This document shows, piece after piece, positions 1-9,557 of a stretch of DNA of 42,343 nucleotides. The stretch spans positions 1 through 42,343 of the forward strand of contig JBGQHM010000007.1 of assembly GCA_041497995.1 (NCBI GenBank), read 5' to 3'. This DNA comes from DATKMS01 sp041497995 (GTDB lineage Bacteria > Desulfobacterota > Binatia > HRBIN30). The translations under genes and the position numbers were made by a program. Below the pieces are notes generated by a model. The model was not told the DNA's origin and ran no database searches. It was given only the letters and a program-made list of their open reading frames with translations. Position 1 is the stretch's first letter. The number at the start of each line of letters is the position of its first letter.

Positions 1-295
1 ATGCCCCCTGCCATTTGAAGAAATCGCCGGGCCCCACCTCATGCGTCACAAGATGAGAGGACATACCCTTAATCTCCTTCACCAGTTCGGCAACACTCAA
101 TGTTGTGGGCAAGCGAACCAGCAGGTGCAGGTGGTCCGGCATGGCGCTGATAGCCAGCGGCTCGGCATGCAGCTCCCGGCAGCGGCCGAGAATCGCCGGG
201 AAGATCCGACCCTCAATGGCCGAGTTGATCAGCGGCATCCGGTCCCAAGTTGCCCAGACACAATGCAAGTATGATTGCGTGAACGGTGTCCGCAT
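1..295 (-). CDS. REP-associated tyrosine transposase (IS200/Y1-like), N-terminal part
   Basis: This is the first 98 residues of a transposase of the RAYT/IS200 type; the gene runs off the left edge of the window. RAYT proteins are HUH single-strand nucleases that act on REP hairpins. Visible marks are an N-terminal beta-strand segment (LHCVWATWDRMPLI, about residues 10-23) typical of Transposase_17 proteins and the HUH motif in MPDHLHLLV (His55 and His57). The catalytic tyrosine lies in the missing C-terminal part. The start is the ATG at 295. The upstream 300-470 region carries hairpins of the kind such enzymes recognise. Because the tail is outside the window, whether the gene is intact cannot be judged. 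Confidence 0.85.
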   Translation of the reverse strand, partial: MRTPFTQSYLHCVWATWDRMPLINSAIEGRIFPAILGRCRELHAEPLAISAMPDHLHLLVRLPTTLSVAELVKEIKGMSSHLVTHEVGPGDFFKWQGA

Positions 296-348
296 GAGAG
301 CTGCCGCAGCCACCTGTACAACACTGCCTGCTCTTTACATAGGGCCTG

Positions 349-467
349 GCGGTTGAAACCGCGGCAACGAAATACGCGAAGCCTGCCTACGCAGGCTGGA
401 TTGCCGCCAGCTGGAGGGAGTCGGCGCAGGCCGACTTGGCGTCTTTTGTTGCTGCGAATTTATTCGC
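349..467. repeat. REP-type hairpin cluster upstream of the RAYT gene
   Basis: Four short perfect hairpins lie within 120 bases. They are GCGGTT/AACCGC (349-362), AGCCTGC/GCAGGCT (380-397), GTCGGC/GCCGAC (420-435) and GCGAAT/ATTCGC (454-467). No gene is convincing in the 297-538 gap. Successive small palindromes next to a RAYT gene are the usual arrangement of REP elements and their transposase, so this is probably the cognate REP element. I could not check other genomic copies. Confidence 0.65.
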
Positions 468-538
468 CGAGCCGTAGGCGCCGACGCCGTCTACTCCAAC
501 CTGGCCTGGGATCTTAGAAGGTCGGCCAGCTTGCGACA

Positions 539-1270
539 CTACCCGCCGGCCGCCGCTGCAGCACTCGGCCGCGTCTCGCGCAGGATACGCCCGTCCTGGA
601 GCTCCAGCATACGGTGCCCACACGCGGCCGCAACCGGGCTGTGTGTCACGAGGACGATCGTCAGGCGCTGCTCGCGGTTGAGCTCCTGCATGAGGTCGAG
701 AATTGATTGGCCGGTCCGCGAATCGAGATTGCCGGTGGGTTCGTCCGCAACCAGCAGACGCGGCTTCGTCACCAGCGCGCGCGCGATCGCGACGCGTTGC
801 TGCTCTCCACCCGAGAGACCCGACGGGCGGCGCCCGCGAGCGCTCGCATCCAGGCCCACCTCCGCCAACGCCGCGTCGGCTCGCGTGCGCGCCGCGCGCC
901 AGTGGACGCCGAGAAACTCGAGTGGCCAGGTGACGTTCTCCGCGGCCGTGAACGTCGGGAACAGATTGAAGCTCTGAAAGACGAACCCGATAGTCTGCAA
1001 GCGCAGGTCGCTACGCGCGTCGTCCGACAGCTCCGCCAGATCGTGGCCGCCAACCCAGACGCGACCGCTAGTCGGCGTATCGATTCCCGCGATGAGGTTG
1101 AGCAGCGTGCTCTTGCCACAGCCGCTCGGACCCATGATCGAGAGAAACTCATCGGGAGCCACCCGCAGGCTCACATCAGTCAACGCGTCCACGGCTTGCG
1201 GACCGCTGCCATAACGTTTGTGTACCTGTTCGAGGACGAGCGCGGAGGAGTGAGGCATATTTTCTCTCAC
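539..1270 (-). CDS. ABC transporter ATP-binding protein, LolD/MacB type
   Basis: This is the 243-residue ATPase subunit of a type VII (FtsX-family) ABC transporter; it would sit on the inner face of the cytoplasmic membrane and drive a mechanotransmission permease. Walker A is GPSGCGKST (residues 47-55), the signature is LSGGEQQR, and Walker B is LLVADEPTGNLDS. The last motif (GNLD) is typical of the LolD/MacB/FtsE group. The ATG at 1270 overlaps the stop of the upstream permease gene by four bases, so the two are translationally coupled. It is the last gene of a three-gene operon with the FtsX permease and a LolA-like protein. The substrate is unknown. Confidence 0.92.
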   Translation of the reverse strand: MRENMPHSSALVLEQVHKRYGSGPQAVDALTDVSLRVAPDEFLSIMGPSGCGKSTLLNLIAGIDTPTSGRVWVGGHDLAELSDDARSDLRLQTIGFVFQSFNLFPTFTAAENVTWPLEFLGVHWRAARTRADAALAEVGLDASARGRRPSGLSGGEQQRVAIARALVTKPRLLVADEPTGNLDSRTGQSILDLMQELNREQRLTIVLVTHSPVAAACGHRMLELQDGRILRETRPSAAAAAGG

Positions 1271-3864
1271 TCGTATCGTAGCGCAACCGCAGGCTCAAGC
1301 GACGCGGCGCGCCGCGCCGGTCCCAGCGCTGCCAGAACGCAGACAGCCAGAGTGACTAGCGTGACCACACCGGCCTGCGCGTACGGCACATGGGGCTCAA
1401 GCACCCAGCCGAGGAGCGCGGGGAACGTCGCATCGACCCAGAGTCGGCCCAAGGCGAGCCCCGACACTGCCGCCAGTGCCAGCCCGACGATCCCCAGCAC
1501 CATGCCTTCCATGAGCACCATGCGTCGCACGTAGCGTCGCCGCACCCCAACGACCCGAATCGCGCCGATCTCGCGCGTGCGCTCGATCACACCCGCGGCG
1601 AGTGTATCCGCCATGCCGACAAGTACGACCGTCAAGACCATCGCCGCGAGGATGTACACGCCCGCAAACCCGCGGCGGACCTGCGAGGCGAAATACTCGA
1701 CGATCTCCGCCGCCGACAGAATCCGCAGGTTGTACGTGCGACCCAGTCGCTGCGCGATGGCGGCACGCACGGCCGCAAGCTCGGCGTGCGGGTCGACGCG
1801 CACAAATGCCCGCGTAATCTTGCCGTCGCGCCAATAGCGCTTGTAGACATCCCGGCTCATCTCGACGGTGCCCCGCGGTGACGCGAAATGTGTCACGACA
1901 CCGACCACCAGGAGCGCCACCGGACCGCTGGGACTGTCAAGCGTGATCGTCTCACCGACCTTCACGTTGAGGTTGCGCGCGAAGTTGCTCGAGACGACTG
2001 CGGCGTCACCGCGTGCCACGGACTGCCAGAGATCCGGCAGGCCGCGTCCGTTCAACGGCCACTGACCGAACTCAGGGCTGGTGAAGTACGCCGGATCGTA
2101 GGCGTCGATGGTGATCGGGCCGCCGCCGAACTGCCAGTCTGCCCCTCGTTCGCCAACGGCCGCGCTGATCCCGGCGATTTGCCTGAGCTCGGTGACCAGA
2201 TCATCGGACACCGGCGCTTCGAGGAAACCCGATTCGATATGCGATGAGCTGACAACCAGATCGGCGCGCATCGCGCCGCTCACGGCGTCGACGACGGAGG
2301 ATTGGAAACTATGGGCCACCATCCACAGCCAGAAGACGCAAGCGAGGCCGACGGCAAGCATGGCAACGGTGAGCGCCGCGCGGCGCGGGTTCTGGGTGAT
2401 GTTCTTGATGGCCAGCTCGCCGGTCGGACCTGCGAACCGGCGAAAACCGATCAAGAGCGGGCGCCGAATTCCATCGAGGATTGGTCGAGCCGTCAACGCC
2501 GTGCATACCGCGATCAAGCCCGTTGCTGCGAGTCCCCACGTTGGGACCCCCGTAACGGACTGCAGCAGTACCGTCGCGCCGATGCTGGCCACCACGACTG
2601 CGCGGATCACCCAGCCGAGACTCGCACTGATGCCCTGCTGCTCGACACCGCGGCCACGCATCGTCATGGCCATGCCCATGCGCGTCGCGCGCCAGGCTGG
2701 CAACGCCGCCGCGAGCAGCGCGGCGCTGAGACCCAACCCGCCGGCAAGCGCAACCGAGGACGCGTGCACCGCGAGCTCCGCGTTGGGTGTGGCAACCTTC
2801 GAGTTCAGCGCGGCGGCCGTCGCGATCATCGGCAGGAGCACGCGGGCGAGGGCGATGCCCAGTGGAATCCCAACCACGACTCCGGCTACACCCAGGATCG
2901 CGCTCTCCTTCAACAGCTCTTGCCACATGACCCGCGGGCGCACACCGACGGCGCGCAACACGCCCAGCTGCCAGGCGCGTCCTTCAAACAACGTCGCCAA
3001 GCTGTTGAACGCGATCAGGAACGAGCCGATCAAACCGAGCAGCCCCAATGCCCAGAGCAGGACCTGGAAGGAGCGCATGACCGTTTGCAGATCCGCCTTC
3101 CGCTGGCTGGGCGGCTGGACGCGCAACCCGGTGGGAAGCACGGCCTCAATAGCCCGGGCGACACGTTGCACGTCGCCGTCGCGATCGACGACCACGTCCA
3201 CGCGGTTGACGAAGCCGGCGCGCCCGAACATGTCTTGCGCGTTCCCCATGTCCATCAGCAAGAGATTCCCGCCGTAGATCCGCGCTAGACCTTTCGGATC
3301 GAGCAGGCCACGCACGGTCACGCGTTGCTGGCCGCGCGGCGTATCGATCGTGATGGCGTCAGCGAGCTTCAAGCCGCGCCGATCGGCGAACGTCTGCGGG
3401 ATCACAATTGCGTCGGGAAGGAAGAGCTTCGGATCGTCGAGCCCACGCTCCTCGTCTCGCAGCTCGTAGACAGCCGCCGCCTTCTCGTTGGTGATGTCCA
3501 TGCCTTGCACGGTCAGCAGCTCGCCGCTGCCGTCCGCCATGAAGGCCGTGCTACTCACCACCGGAACCGTCAGCTCGACGCCCGGTACCTTCGCAATCGT
3601 AGCGGCGACGTCTTCTGGGAAGAGCGCACCTTCACCGGCACTCACTTGGAGCGACGCCCGTCCGGCAACCGTATCGATGATCTCGACGAACGCGCGCAGC
3701 GTCTCCCGACCCGTCAGGTCATCCGCGGCCACCTGCGCAACGCCACACGCCAGAGCCAGCACGGTGAGCGTGAGGCGAGCATAGTTTCCGCGCAAGAAGC
3801 GGCGCGGCATGCGAAAGGTATCGGTGATCACGCGTGCAGAGCTTTCAGGTCGTCGGCCGATCAA
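1267..3864 (-). CDS. FtsX-family ABC transporter permease, double-FtsX type
   Basis: This 865-residue membrane protein has two repeats of a large periplasmic MacB-like domain followed by an FtsX transmembrane domain. A membrane anchor lies near residues 20-45, then a periplasmic segment, a helix cluster around residues 265-400, another around 425-510, a second periplasmic segment, and a C-terminal helix cluster with VGMADTLAAGVIERTREIGAIR, the classic FtsX 'RxREIGxxR' loop. Proteins of this size resemble the YbbP-like group rather than the shorter LolC/LolE. It overlaps its neighbours by four bases at each end, an operon with the ATPase downstream and the LolA-like gene upstream. The likely role is extraction or export of a lipid, lipoprotein or hydrophobic compound. 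Confidence 0.9.
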   Translation of the reverse strand: MIGRRPESSARVITDTFRMPRRFLRGNYARLTLTVLALACGVAQVAADDLTGRETLRAFVEIIDTVAGRASLQVSAGEGALFPEDVAATIAKVPGVELTVPVVSSTAFMADGSGELLTVQGMDITNEKAAAVYELRDEERGLDDPKLFLPDAIVIPQTFADRRGLKLADAITIDTPRGQQRVTVRGLLDPKGLARIYGGNLLLMDMGNAQDMFGRAGFVNRVDVVVDRDGDVQRVARAIEAVLPTGLRVQPPSQRKADLQTVMRSFQVLLWALGLLGLIGSFLIAFNSLATLFEGRAWQLGVLRAVGVRPRVMWQELLKESAILGVAGVVVGIPLGIALARVLLPMIATAAALNSKVATPNAELAVHASSVALAGGLGLSAALLAAALPAWRATRMGMAMTMRGRGVEQQGISASLGWVIRAVVVASIGATVLLQSVTGVPTWGLAATGLIAVCTALTARPILDGIRRPLLIGFRRFAGPTGELAIKNITQNPRRAALTVAMLAVGLACVFWLWMVAHSFQSSVVDAVSGAMRADLVVSSSHIESGFLEAPVSDDLVTELRQIAGISAAVGERGADWQFGGGPITIDAYDPAYFTSPEFGQWPLNGRGLPDLWQSVARGDAAVVSSNFARNLNVKVGETITLDSPSGPVALLVVGVVTHFASPRGTVEMSRDVYKRYWRDGKITRAFVRVDPHAELAAVRAAIAQRLGRTYNLRILSAAEIVEYFASQVRRGFAGVYILAAMVLTVVLVGMADTLAAGVIERTREIGAIRVVGVRRRYVRRMVLMEGMVLGIVGLALAAVSGLALGRLWVDATFPALLGWVLEPHVPYAQAGVVTLVTLAVCVLAALGPARRAASLEPAVALRYE

Positions 3865-4724
3865 TCGGCGCCCGGATGGACGAGGTAGTCCTCAGTGAAC
3901 ACCTGCGCCGGGATCTCGGTCCCCACGTTCCGCTTGGTCACCAAGAAGAGTGTACTTTCGTTCAGCTGCACGTCGCGCATCTCGGCCACATCGGCCCGCC
4001 GCACACCCGGCGCCACCTCGTGGATCTCGGTGTTGCCCAGCACCTTCCACAATTTACCGCCGGCATCGTAGAACTCGACTTTCAGGGGAAACAGCCACTC
4101 TTTGTCGATCCAGACCTTGCGGCTGCCGTAAGCGCTCACTGTGTCCGCCTTCGGTGTGGCACTGATCACGTCTGCCGCTCGGCCATCGATCGATTCCGTT
4201 CCGACAGTCTTGTAGGTGAACCGATCGGTGCGCTCGCCGGCTAGCTCGCGGACGTCCTCATACAACAAATCCGTCCCTGCCAAGCGTTGCTTGCTACTGA
4301 CCGGGATGCGGCGCACGGCGCGGTAGCCCGGCATGAACAGCCACATGTCGTCTTGGGCGCTGTCAGCCTGACGCCAGACGAGAAAGCCCAAGCCGGCATC
4401 CTCGGGTGGCAACGAAAACAGGAGGTGGATCTTGTCCTGCCGGTCGGCAGCGTACAGCACGTGGCGGACGGCTCGTTTGTGGATCACACCGGATCGCGCC
4501 TCTCGCGCCATCGCTTCGGTCTCGGCACGCGAATAGCCGGCCGCCTGTGGCGCGCTGACGATGAGAATCTCGCTTTCCTCGCGCTCGGTCTTCACGCTGC
4601 GGTAGCGCGCCCAGGTGTCGGTGATCAGCGCCGCGGCGTCCTGCTCGGCGGAGGCGACGGCGCCCGCACACCACGAGAGAGCGGCGGAGGCAAGCAGCAA
4701 ATGACGGAGGCGCACCATGGTCAT
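3861..4724 (-). CDS. LolA-like outer membrane lipoprotein-sorting family protein
   Basis: This is a periplasmic protein of about 287 residues in the LolA/LolB-like fold family that accompanies FtsX-type exporters. A signal peptide is visible (MVRLRHLLLASAALSWCAGAVASA). The mature part contains family-type segments such as DMWLFMPGYRAVRRIP and VWIDKEWLFPLKVEFYD. The reading frame stays open to a TTG at 4748, but the ATGs at 4724 and 4718 fit the signal peptide better. Its stop overlaps the permease start by four bases. It probably receives or chaperones the substrate released by the permease. The substrate cannot be named from sequence, and the family includes many members with no known cargo. 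Confidence 0.8.
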   Translation of the reverse strand: MTMVRLRHLLLASAALSWCAGAVASAEQDAAALITDTWARYRSVKTEREESEILIVSAPQAAGYSRAETEAMAREARSGVIHKRAVRHVLYAADRQDKIHLLFSLPPEDAGLGFLVWRQADSAQDDMWLFMPGYRAVRRIPVSSKQRLAGTDLLYEDVRELAGERTDRFTYKTVGTESIDGRAADVISATPKADTVSAYGSRKVWIDKEWLFPLKVEFYDAGGKLWKVLGNTEIHEVAPGVRRADVAEMRDVQLNESTLFLVTKRNVGTEIPAQVFTEDYLVHPGAD

Positions 4725-4795
4725 CGAAAAGTTGATGCCGAGTAGCAAACGGTCTCAGCGAACACAACAACAGGTCGTCCACCAGCCATTTTCCA

Positions 4796-4824
4796 GGTGG
4801 CACCGGCCTCTGGCCGGTGCCACC
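4796..4824. repeat. Perfect 13-bp hairpin between glyA and the LolA-like gene
   Basis: GGTGGCACCGGCC and its exact reverse complement are separated by three bases. It sits in the gap between the glyA stop (4842) and the exporter operon start. There is no T-tract, so it is not a standard intrinsic terminator; it looks like a dispersed palindromic repeat that may also act as an mRNA end stabiliser. Confidence 0.75.
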
Positions 4825-4841
4825 GACTCGGCGCCGCCGCA

Positions 4842-6074
<1,233 letters not shown>

Positions 6075-6099
6075 AACGCCACTCCCTCTCGGCAAAGCC

Positions 6100-6218
6100 G
6101 AATGTTGAATGGTGAATTGTGAATGGTGAATTGCGGAAGGCTTTCCGGGCTCCGTAGCCGGTCGCAGCGCGAGTGTCCCCGCAAGATCCCCATTCAACAT
6201 TCAGCATTCACCATTCGA
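6100..6218. repeat. Inverted heptamer repeat pair, TGAATNN family (upstream of glyA)
   Basis: The left arm (6100-6133) is about five tandem 7-bp units of the form TGAATGG or TGAATTG. The right arm (6191-6218) is four units of the form CATTCAN or CATTCGA, the same motif on the other strand. A 57-base spacer separates them. The arms face each other, so a long imperfect hairpin can form. The repeat lies about 25 bases upstream of the glyA start and fills most of the gap to the next features. The same family recurs at 28674-28848. Confidence 0.85.
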
Positions 6219-6289
6219 CACTCCCGTGTCGGTGGCGAGCCCAGGCGTTCGGCTCTCCGCAGTGTGCACTCCCTCGTGGTCAGTTCCAC

Positions 6290-6373
6290 GTGTCCCGCCA
6301 GGATCGGGACGCCGCGGCGTTGCGCCGCGGCCGCCAGTCGTGCATCGAAATGTGGCGCAACGATAAACCGCAC
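6290..6373 (-). pseudogene. Probable remnant of KDPG/KHG aldolase
   Basis: In one minus-strand frame, 6370-6290 reads RFIVAPHFDARLAAAAQRRG followed by VPILAGH. This matches the core of 2-dehydro-3-deoxyphosphogluconate aldolase around the Schiff-base lysine region of the barrel (the family pattern is roughly GARFIVSPxFDxxLxxAAxxxGxPxLPG). A short stretch upstream in another frame (VLDV) fits the family's preceding strand, suggesting a small deletion. The frame is preceded by a stop at about 6376 and runs out in the heptamer repeat at about 6196. The N-terminal half is missing, and the four-helix-bundle gene with its repeats lies exactly where it would be. The call rests on about 27 residues and could be chance. 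Confidence 0.4.
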
Positions 6374-6427
6374 CGGTCAGGGACGTCAAGCACGTTCTGC
6401 AAGCGTGGAAAGGGAGGAAGATGATTT

Positions 6428-6455
6428 CAGATTGCAGATTTCAGATTGCAGATTT
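6428..6455. repeat. Left heptamer arm of the four-helix-bundle cassette
   Basis: Exactly four tandem 7-bp units alternate CAGATTG and CAGATTT. The stop codon of the four-helix-bundle gene (6441-6443 on the minus strand) falls inside the array. The matching inverted arm is at 6816-6850. Confidence 0.95.
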
Positions 6456-6803
6456 GTTGCTCTTTGCCGTTCTGAGAGTTGCCACGAAGATGGAGACCAG
6501 ATCGTTCGCCTCGCGCATCAAGCCTCCTAAGAGCGCTGGTTTCACGATCGCGCTTTCGCCTAGCAGTTCGAGCCAGTACAGCGTCTCGTCGGCTTCTTCG
6601 AGAACAACTCCCATCTTTGCGATGAACTCCGCTCTCGATCGCCCCCGACAGGCGGCGCGGTAGTTCGCTCCGACCGAGGTGCCAGACCGAAAGATCTGCC
6701 CGCCGATCAACCGCGCCTCCTGTGTGCGAGGAAGCTTCTGACAGAGACGAATTACCCGTTTGGCGAACTCTTTGGTTCGTTGCGCCAGCTCGTGCTGATC
6801 CAT
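6441..6803 (-). CDS. Four-helix-bundle protein (23S rRNA intervening-sequence family)
   Basis: This 120-residue helical protein belongs to the four-helix-bundle/S23 family first noticed in intervening sequences of 23S rRNA; relatives include the Avd accessory proteins of diversity-generating retroelements. Family marks are LAQRTKEFAKRVIRLCQKLP, then QIFRSGTSVGANYRAACRGRSR and KMGVVLEEADETLYWLELL. The molecular role is not established; family members are basic and thought to bind nucleic acid. The ATG at 6803 has GAGG shortly upstream. Heptamer repeat arms flank the gene in opposite orientation, and both its stop codon and the aceE stop lie inside the arms, so the gene appears to sit on a dispersed repeat cassette. 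No reverse transcriptase or variable repeat is nearby, so a diversity-generating element is not supported. Confidence 0.88.
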   Translation of the reverse strand: MDQHELAQRTKEFAKRVIRLCQKLPRTQEARLIGGQIFRSGTSVGANYRAACRGRSRAEFIAKMGVVLEEADETLYWLELLGESAIVKPALLGGLMREANDLVSIFVATLRTAKSNKSAI

Positions 6804-6815
6804 TGTCCTCGTCCC

Positions 6816-6850
6816 AAATCTGAAATCTGAGATCTGAAATCTGCAATCAG
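6816..6850. repeat. Right heptamer arm of the four-helix-bundle cassette
   Basis: Five tandem 7-bp units, mostly AAATCTG with one AGATCTG and a final CAATCAG, are the inverted form of the 6428-6455 array. The last unit overlaps the aceE stop codon (6847-6849). The cassette therefore begins exactly at the end of aceE. Confidence 0.95.
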
Positions 6851-9507
6851 CACACAGCGGGATCCGACTTCTCAGGATCTACCCCCAGCTCGGTGATCGC
6901 TTGAGCGACCGCGCTGGGTTCGACCTCACCGCGTTGGGCCAGGGCCGACAGCGCCGCCACCGTGATCGATTCGGCGTCGACCTCGAAGAAGCGCCGCAGG
7001 GCAGCGCGGTCGTCGCTGCGCCCGAAGCCGTCGGTGCCGAGCGCCACCAACCCGGCTGGCGCAAACGGGGCGATCTGGTCGGCGACGATCTTCATGTAGT
7101 CGCTCGCCGCGACGATCGGGTACGGTTCTTCGGCAAGGACAGTGGCCAGATACGATTGGCGTGGCGCGTCGAGTGGGTGCAGCATGTTCCAGCGTTGCAC
7201 GGCCAGCGCGTCGCGGCGCAGCTCCAAGAAGCTGGTGACGCTCCACACGTGGGCGGCGACGCGGCGCTGCGCCAGCAGCTCCTGCGCGCGCTGCGCCTCG
7301 CGCACGATCGCGCCGCTGGCGAAGAGATGAATGCGTGACCAGCCCGGCACCTCATCCGTAGGAAATAGTTTGTAGCAGCCGCGCAGGATCCCCTCGCGCG
7401 CGCCCTCGGGCATCGGCGGATGGGTATACATCTCGTTGGCCACGGTGAGGTAGTAGAAGACGTCCTCGCCGTCGACGTACATGCGGCGGATCCCGTCTTC
7501 CACGATGACGGCGATCTCATGCGCATACGCCGGATCGTACGCGCGCACCGTGGGCACGGTGCTGGCCAGCACGTGGCTGTGACCGTCCTGGTGCTGCAAG
7601 CCCTCGCCTGCCAGCGTCGTGCGCCCCGCTGTGGCACCGATGAGGAAACCGCGGCCGCGCGCGTCGGCATTCATCCAGATCAGGTCACCGATGCGCTGGA
7701 AGCCGAACATCGAGTAGAAGACGAAGAATGGGATAGCGTTCACCGCATGCGTCGCGTAGGCCGTGCCCGCTGCAACGAACGACGCCATCGCGCCCGCTTC
7801 CGTGATCCCCTCCTCGAGGAGTTGCCCGTCGGTAGCCTCGCGGTAGAACGCCACGACGTCCGAGTCCACCGGGTCATACTGCTGTCCCTTCGATGAATAG
7901 ATGCCGAACTTGCGAAACAGCGCATCCATACCGAAGGTCCGCGCTTCGTCCGGGACGATCGGGACGACGTGGGAACCGATTTGCGGATCATTCATCAGAT
8001 GGCGCAGCAGGCGGACGAGCACCATCGTCGTTGCCACCTCGCGGTCATCCGAGCCGCCGAGGAACTCGTTGAACAGCGCCGGCGGCAGCGACGCGATCGG
8101 CGCGGCCAACACGCGCCGCTGCGGCATGAAGCCCCCGAGGGCGCGACGACGCTCGAGCAAATACTCGATCTCTTCGCTATCCGCCGGCGGACGATAGAAG
8201 GGAGTCTCGGCGAGGTCTTCCTCGCGAATCGGAATGCCGAGGCGGTCGCGGAACAAGCGCAGCTCCTTCTCATTGAGCTTCTTCTGCTGATGGGTGACGT
8301 TGCGGCCTTCACCCGCCTCGCCCAAGCCGTAGCCCTTGATCGTCTTGGCGAGAATCACGGTCGGCGCGCCGTGATGCTCGACCGCCGCCTTGTATGCAGC
8401 GAAGACTTTTTCCGGATCGTGACCGCCGCGCCGCAGCTTGCGCAGCTTGGCGTCGGTGAAGTCGGCGACGAGCTCCAGCAGTTTCGGCTGCACCCCGAAG
8501 AAGTGCTCGCGAATATAGGCACCCGATTCGACGGTGTACTTCTGATACTGCCCGTCGTTGACCTCGTTCATGCGCTGGACCAACAGCCCCTCGTCGTCAC
8601 GCGCCAGCAGCGCGTCCCAGTCGTCGCCCCAGATGACCTTGATGACGTTCCAGCCGGCGCCGCGGAACGCCGCTTCGAGCTCCTGGATGATCTTGCCGTT
8701 GCCGCGCACCGGGCCATCCAAGCGCTGCAGGTTGCAGTTGATGACCCAGACGAGGTTGTCGAGTTGCTCGCGCGACGCCAGGGTAATGGCGCCGAGCGAC
8801 TCCGGCTCGTCCATCTCACCGTCACCGAGGAAAGCCCAGACGCGGCCCCCGTCGTGCGCGATGTGTCCGCGGGCGCGCAGGTAACGGTTGAAGCGGGCTT
8901 GGTAGATCGACGCGATCGGCGATAGGCCCATCGACACAGTCGGGAACTGCCAGAAGTCGGGCATGAGCCACGGGTGCGGGTACGATGAGACGCCGCCGCC
9001 CGCAGCCAACTCGCGGCGGAAGTTGTGCAGCTGTTGCTCCGACAGCCGTCCTTCGAGGAAAGCGCGCGCGTAGATGCCGGGCGAGGCGTGACCTTGGAAG
9101 TAGATCTGGTCACCCGACATCCCGTCGTGCGGCGCGTGGAAGAAATGATGGAAGCCAACTTCGAGCAGCGTCGCGAGCGAGGCGTACGTCGAAATGTGGC
9201 CGCCGATGCCGGCGTGGTGTTTGTTGGCGTGCACCACCATGGCCATGGCATTCCACCGCATCACGTTCTTGATGCGCCGTTCGATCTCACGATCGCCCGG
9301 GTACGGCGGCTGTACCTCGGCCGGGATGGTGTTCACGTACGGGGTGTTCAGATTGGCCGGTAGGGCCAGCCCGAGCGAACGCGCCAGGTCGCTGAGCCGC
9401 TCGATCAGGTGCTGGCCATGCCGGCGGCCCTGCTCGCGCACGAACGCCTCGAACGCCGTGCGCCACGAATCGATATCTTCGGAGTCGGTGGAATCCACGT
9501 CCTGCAT
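6847..9507 (-). CDS. aceE: Pyruvate dehydrogenase E1 component, homodimeric type
   Basis: At 886 residues this is nearly the same length as E. coli AceE (887). It decarboxylates pyruvate with thiamine diphosphate and passes the acetyl group to the lipoyl domain of E2 in the cytoplasm. The cofactor motif runs from GDGEMDEPESLG (about residue 226) to VINCN about 30 residues later. HANKHHAGIGGHISTYAS near the N-terminus and AKTIKGYGLGEAGEGRN with its His-rich continuation (THQQKK) are characteristic of the homodimeric E1p family. No E2 or E3 gene is adjacent, which is unusual for an operon but common when aceE is scattered. The last residues end in a stop lying in a repeat unit, so the extreme C-terminus may have been reshaped by the repeat. 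Confidence 0.96.
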   Translation of the reverse strand: MQDVDSTDSEDIDSWRTAFEAFVREQGRRHGQHLIERLSDLARSLGLALPANLNTPYVNTIPAEVQPPYPGDREIERRIKNVMRWNAMAMVVHANKHHAGIGGHISTYASLATLLEVGFHHFFHAPHDGMSGDQIYFQGHASPGIYARAFLEGRLSEQQLHNFRRELAAGGGVSSYPHPWLMPDFWQFPTVSMGLSPIASIYQARFNRYLRARGHIAHDGGRVWAFLGDGEMDEPESLGAITLASREQLDNLVWVINCNLQRLDGPVRGNGKIIQELEAAFRGAGWNVIKVIWGDDWDALLARDDEGLLVQRMNEVNDGQYQKYTVESGAYIREHFFGVQPKLLELVADFTDAKLRKLRRGGHDPEKVFAAYKAAVEHHGAPTVILAKTIKGYGLGEAGEGRNVTHQQKKLNEKELRLFRDRLGIPIREEDLAETPFYRPPADSEEIEYLLERRRALGGFMPQRRVLAAPIASLPPALFNEFLGGSDDREVATTMVLVRLLRHLMNDPQIGSHVVPIVPDEARTFGMDALFRKFGIYSSKGQQYDPVDSDVVAFYREATDGQLLEEGITEAGAMASFVAAGTAYATHAVNAIPFFVFYSMFGFQRIGDLIWMNADARGRGFLIGATAGRTTLAGEGLQHQDGHSHVLASTVPTVRAYDPAYAHEIAVIVEDGIRRMYVDGEDVFYYLTVANEMYTHPPMPEGAREGILRGCYKLFPTDEVPGWSRIHLFASGAIVREAQRAQELLAQRRVAAHVWSVTSFLELRRDALAVQRWNMLHPLDAPRQSYLATVLAEEPYPIVAASDYMKIVADQIAPFAPAGLVALGTDGFGRSDDRAALRRFFEVDAESITVAALSALAQRGEVEPSAVAQAITELGVDPEKSDPAVC

Positions 9508-9557
9508 GCTTGGATTCTACGCCTCAGCGGCGTGCGGGCAACCGACGGCCCGCCGCA

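Noticed and set aside
6428..6850. Reading the heptamer arrays as a CRISPR or a diversity-generating retroelement
   Set aside because: Units are 7 bp without spacers, and there is no cas gene, reverse transcriptase or variable-repeat pair; only the four-helix-bundle gene recalls Avd.
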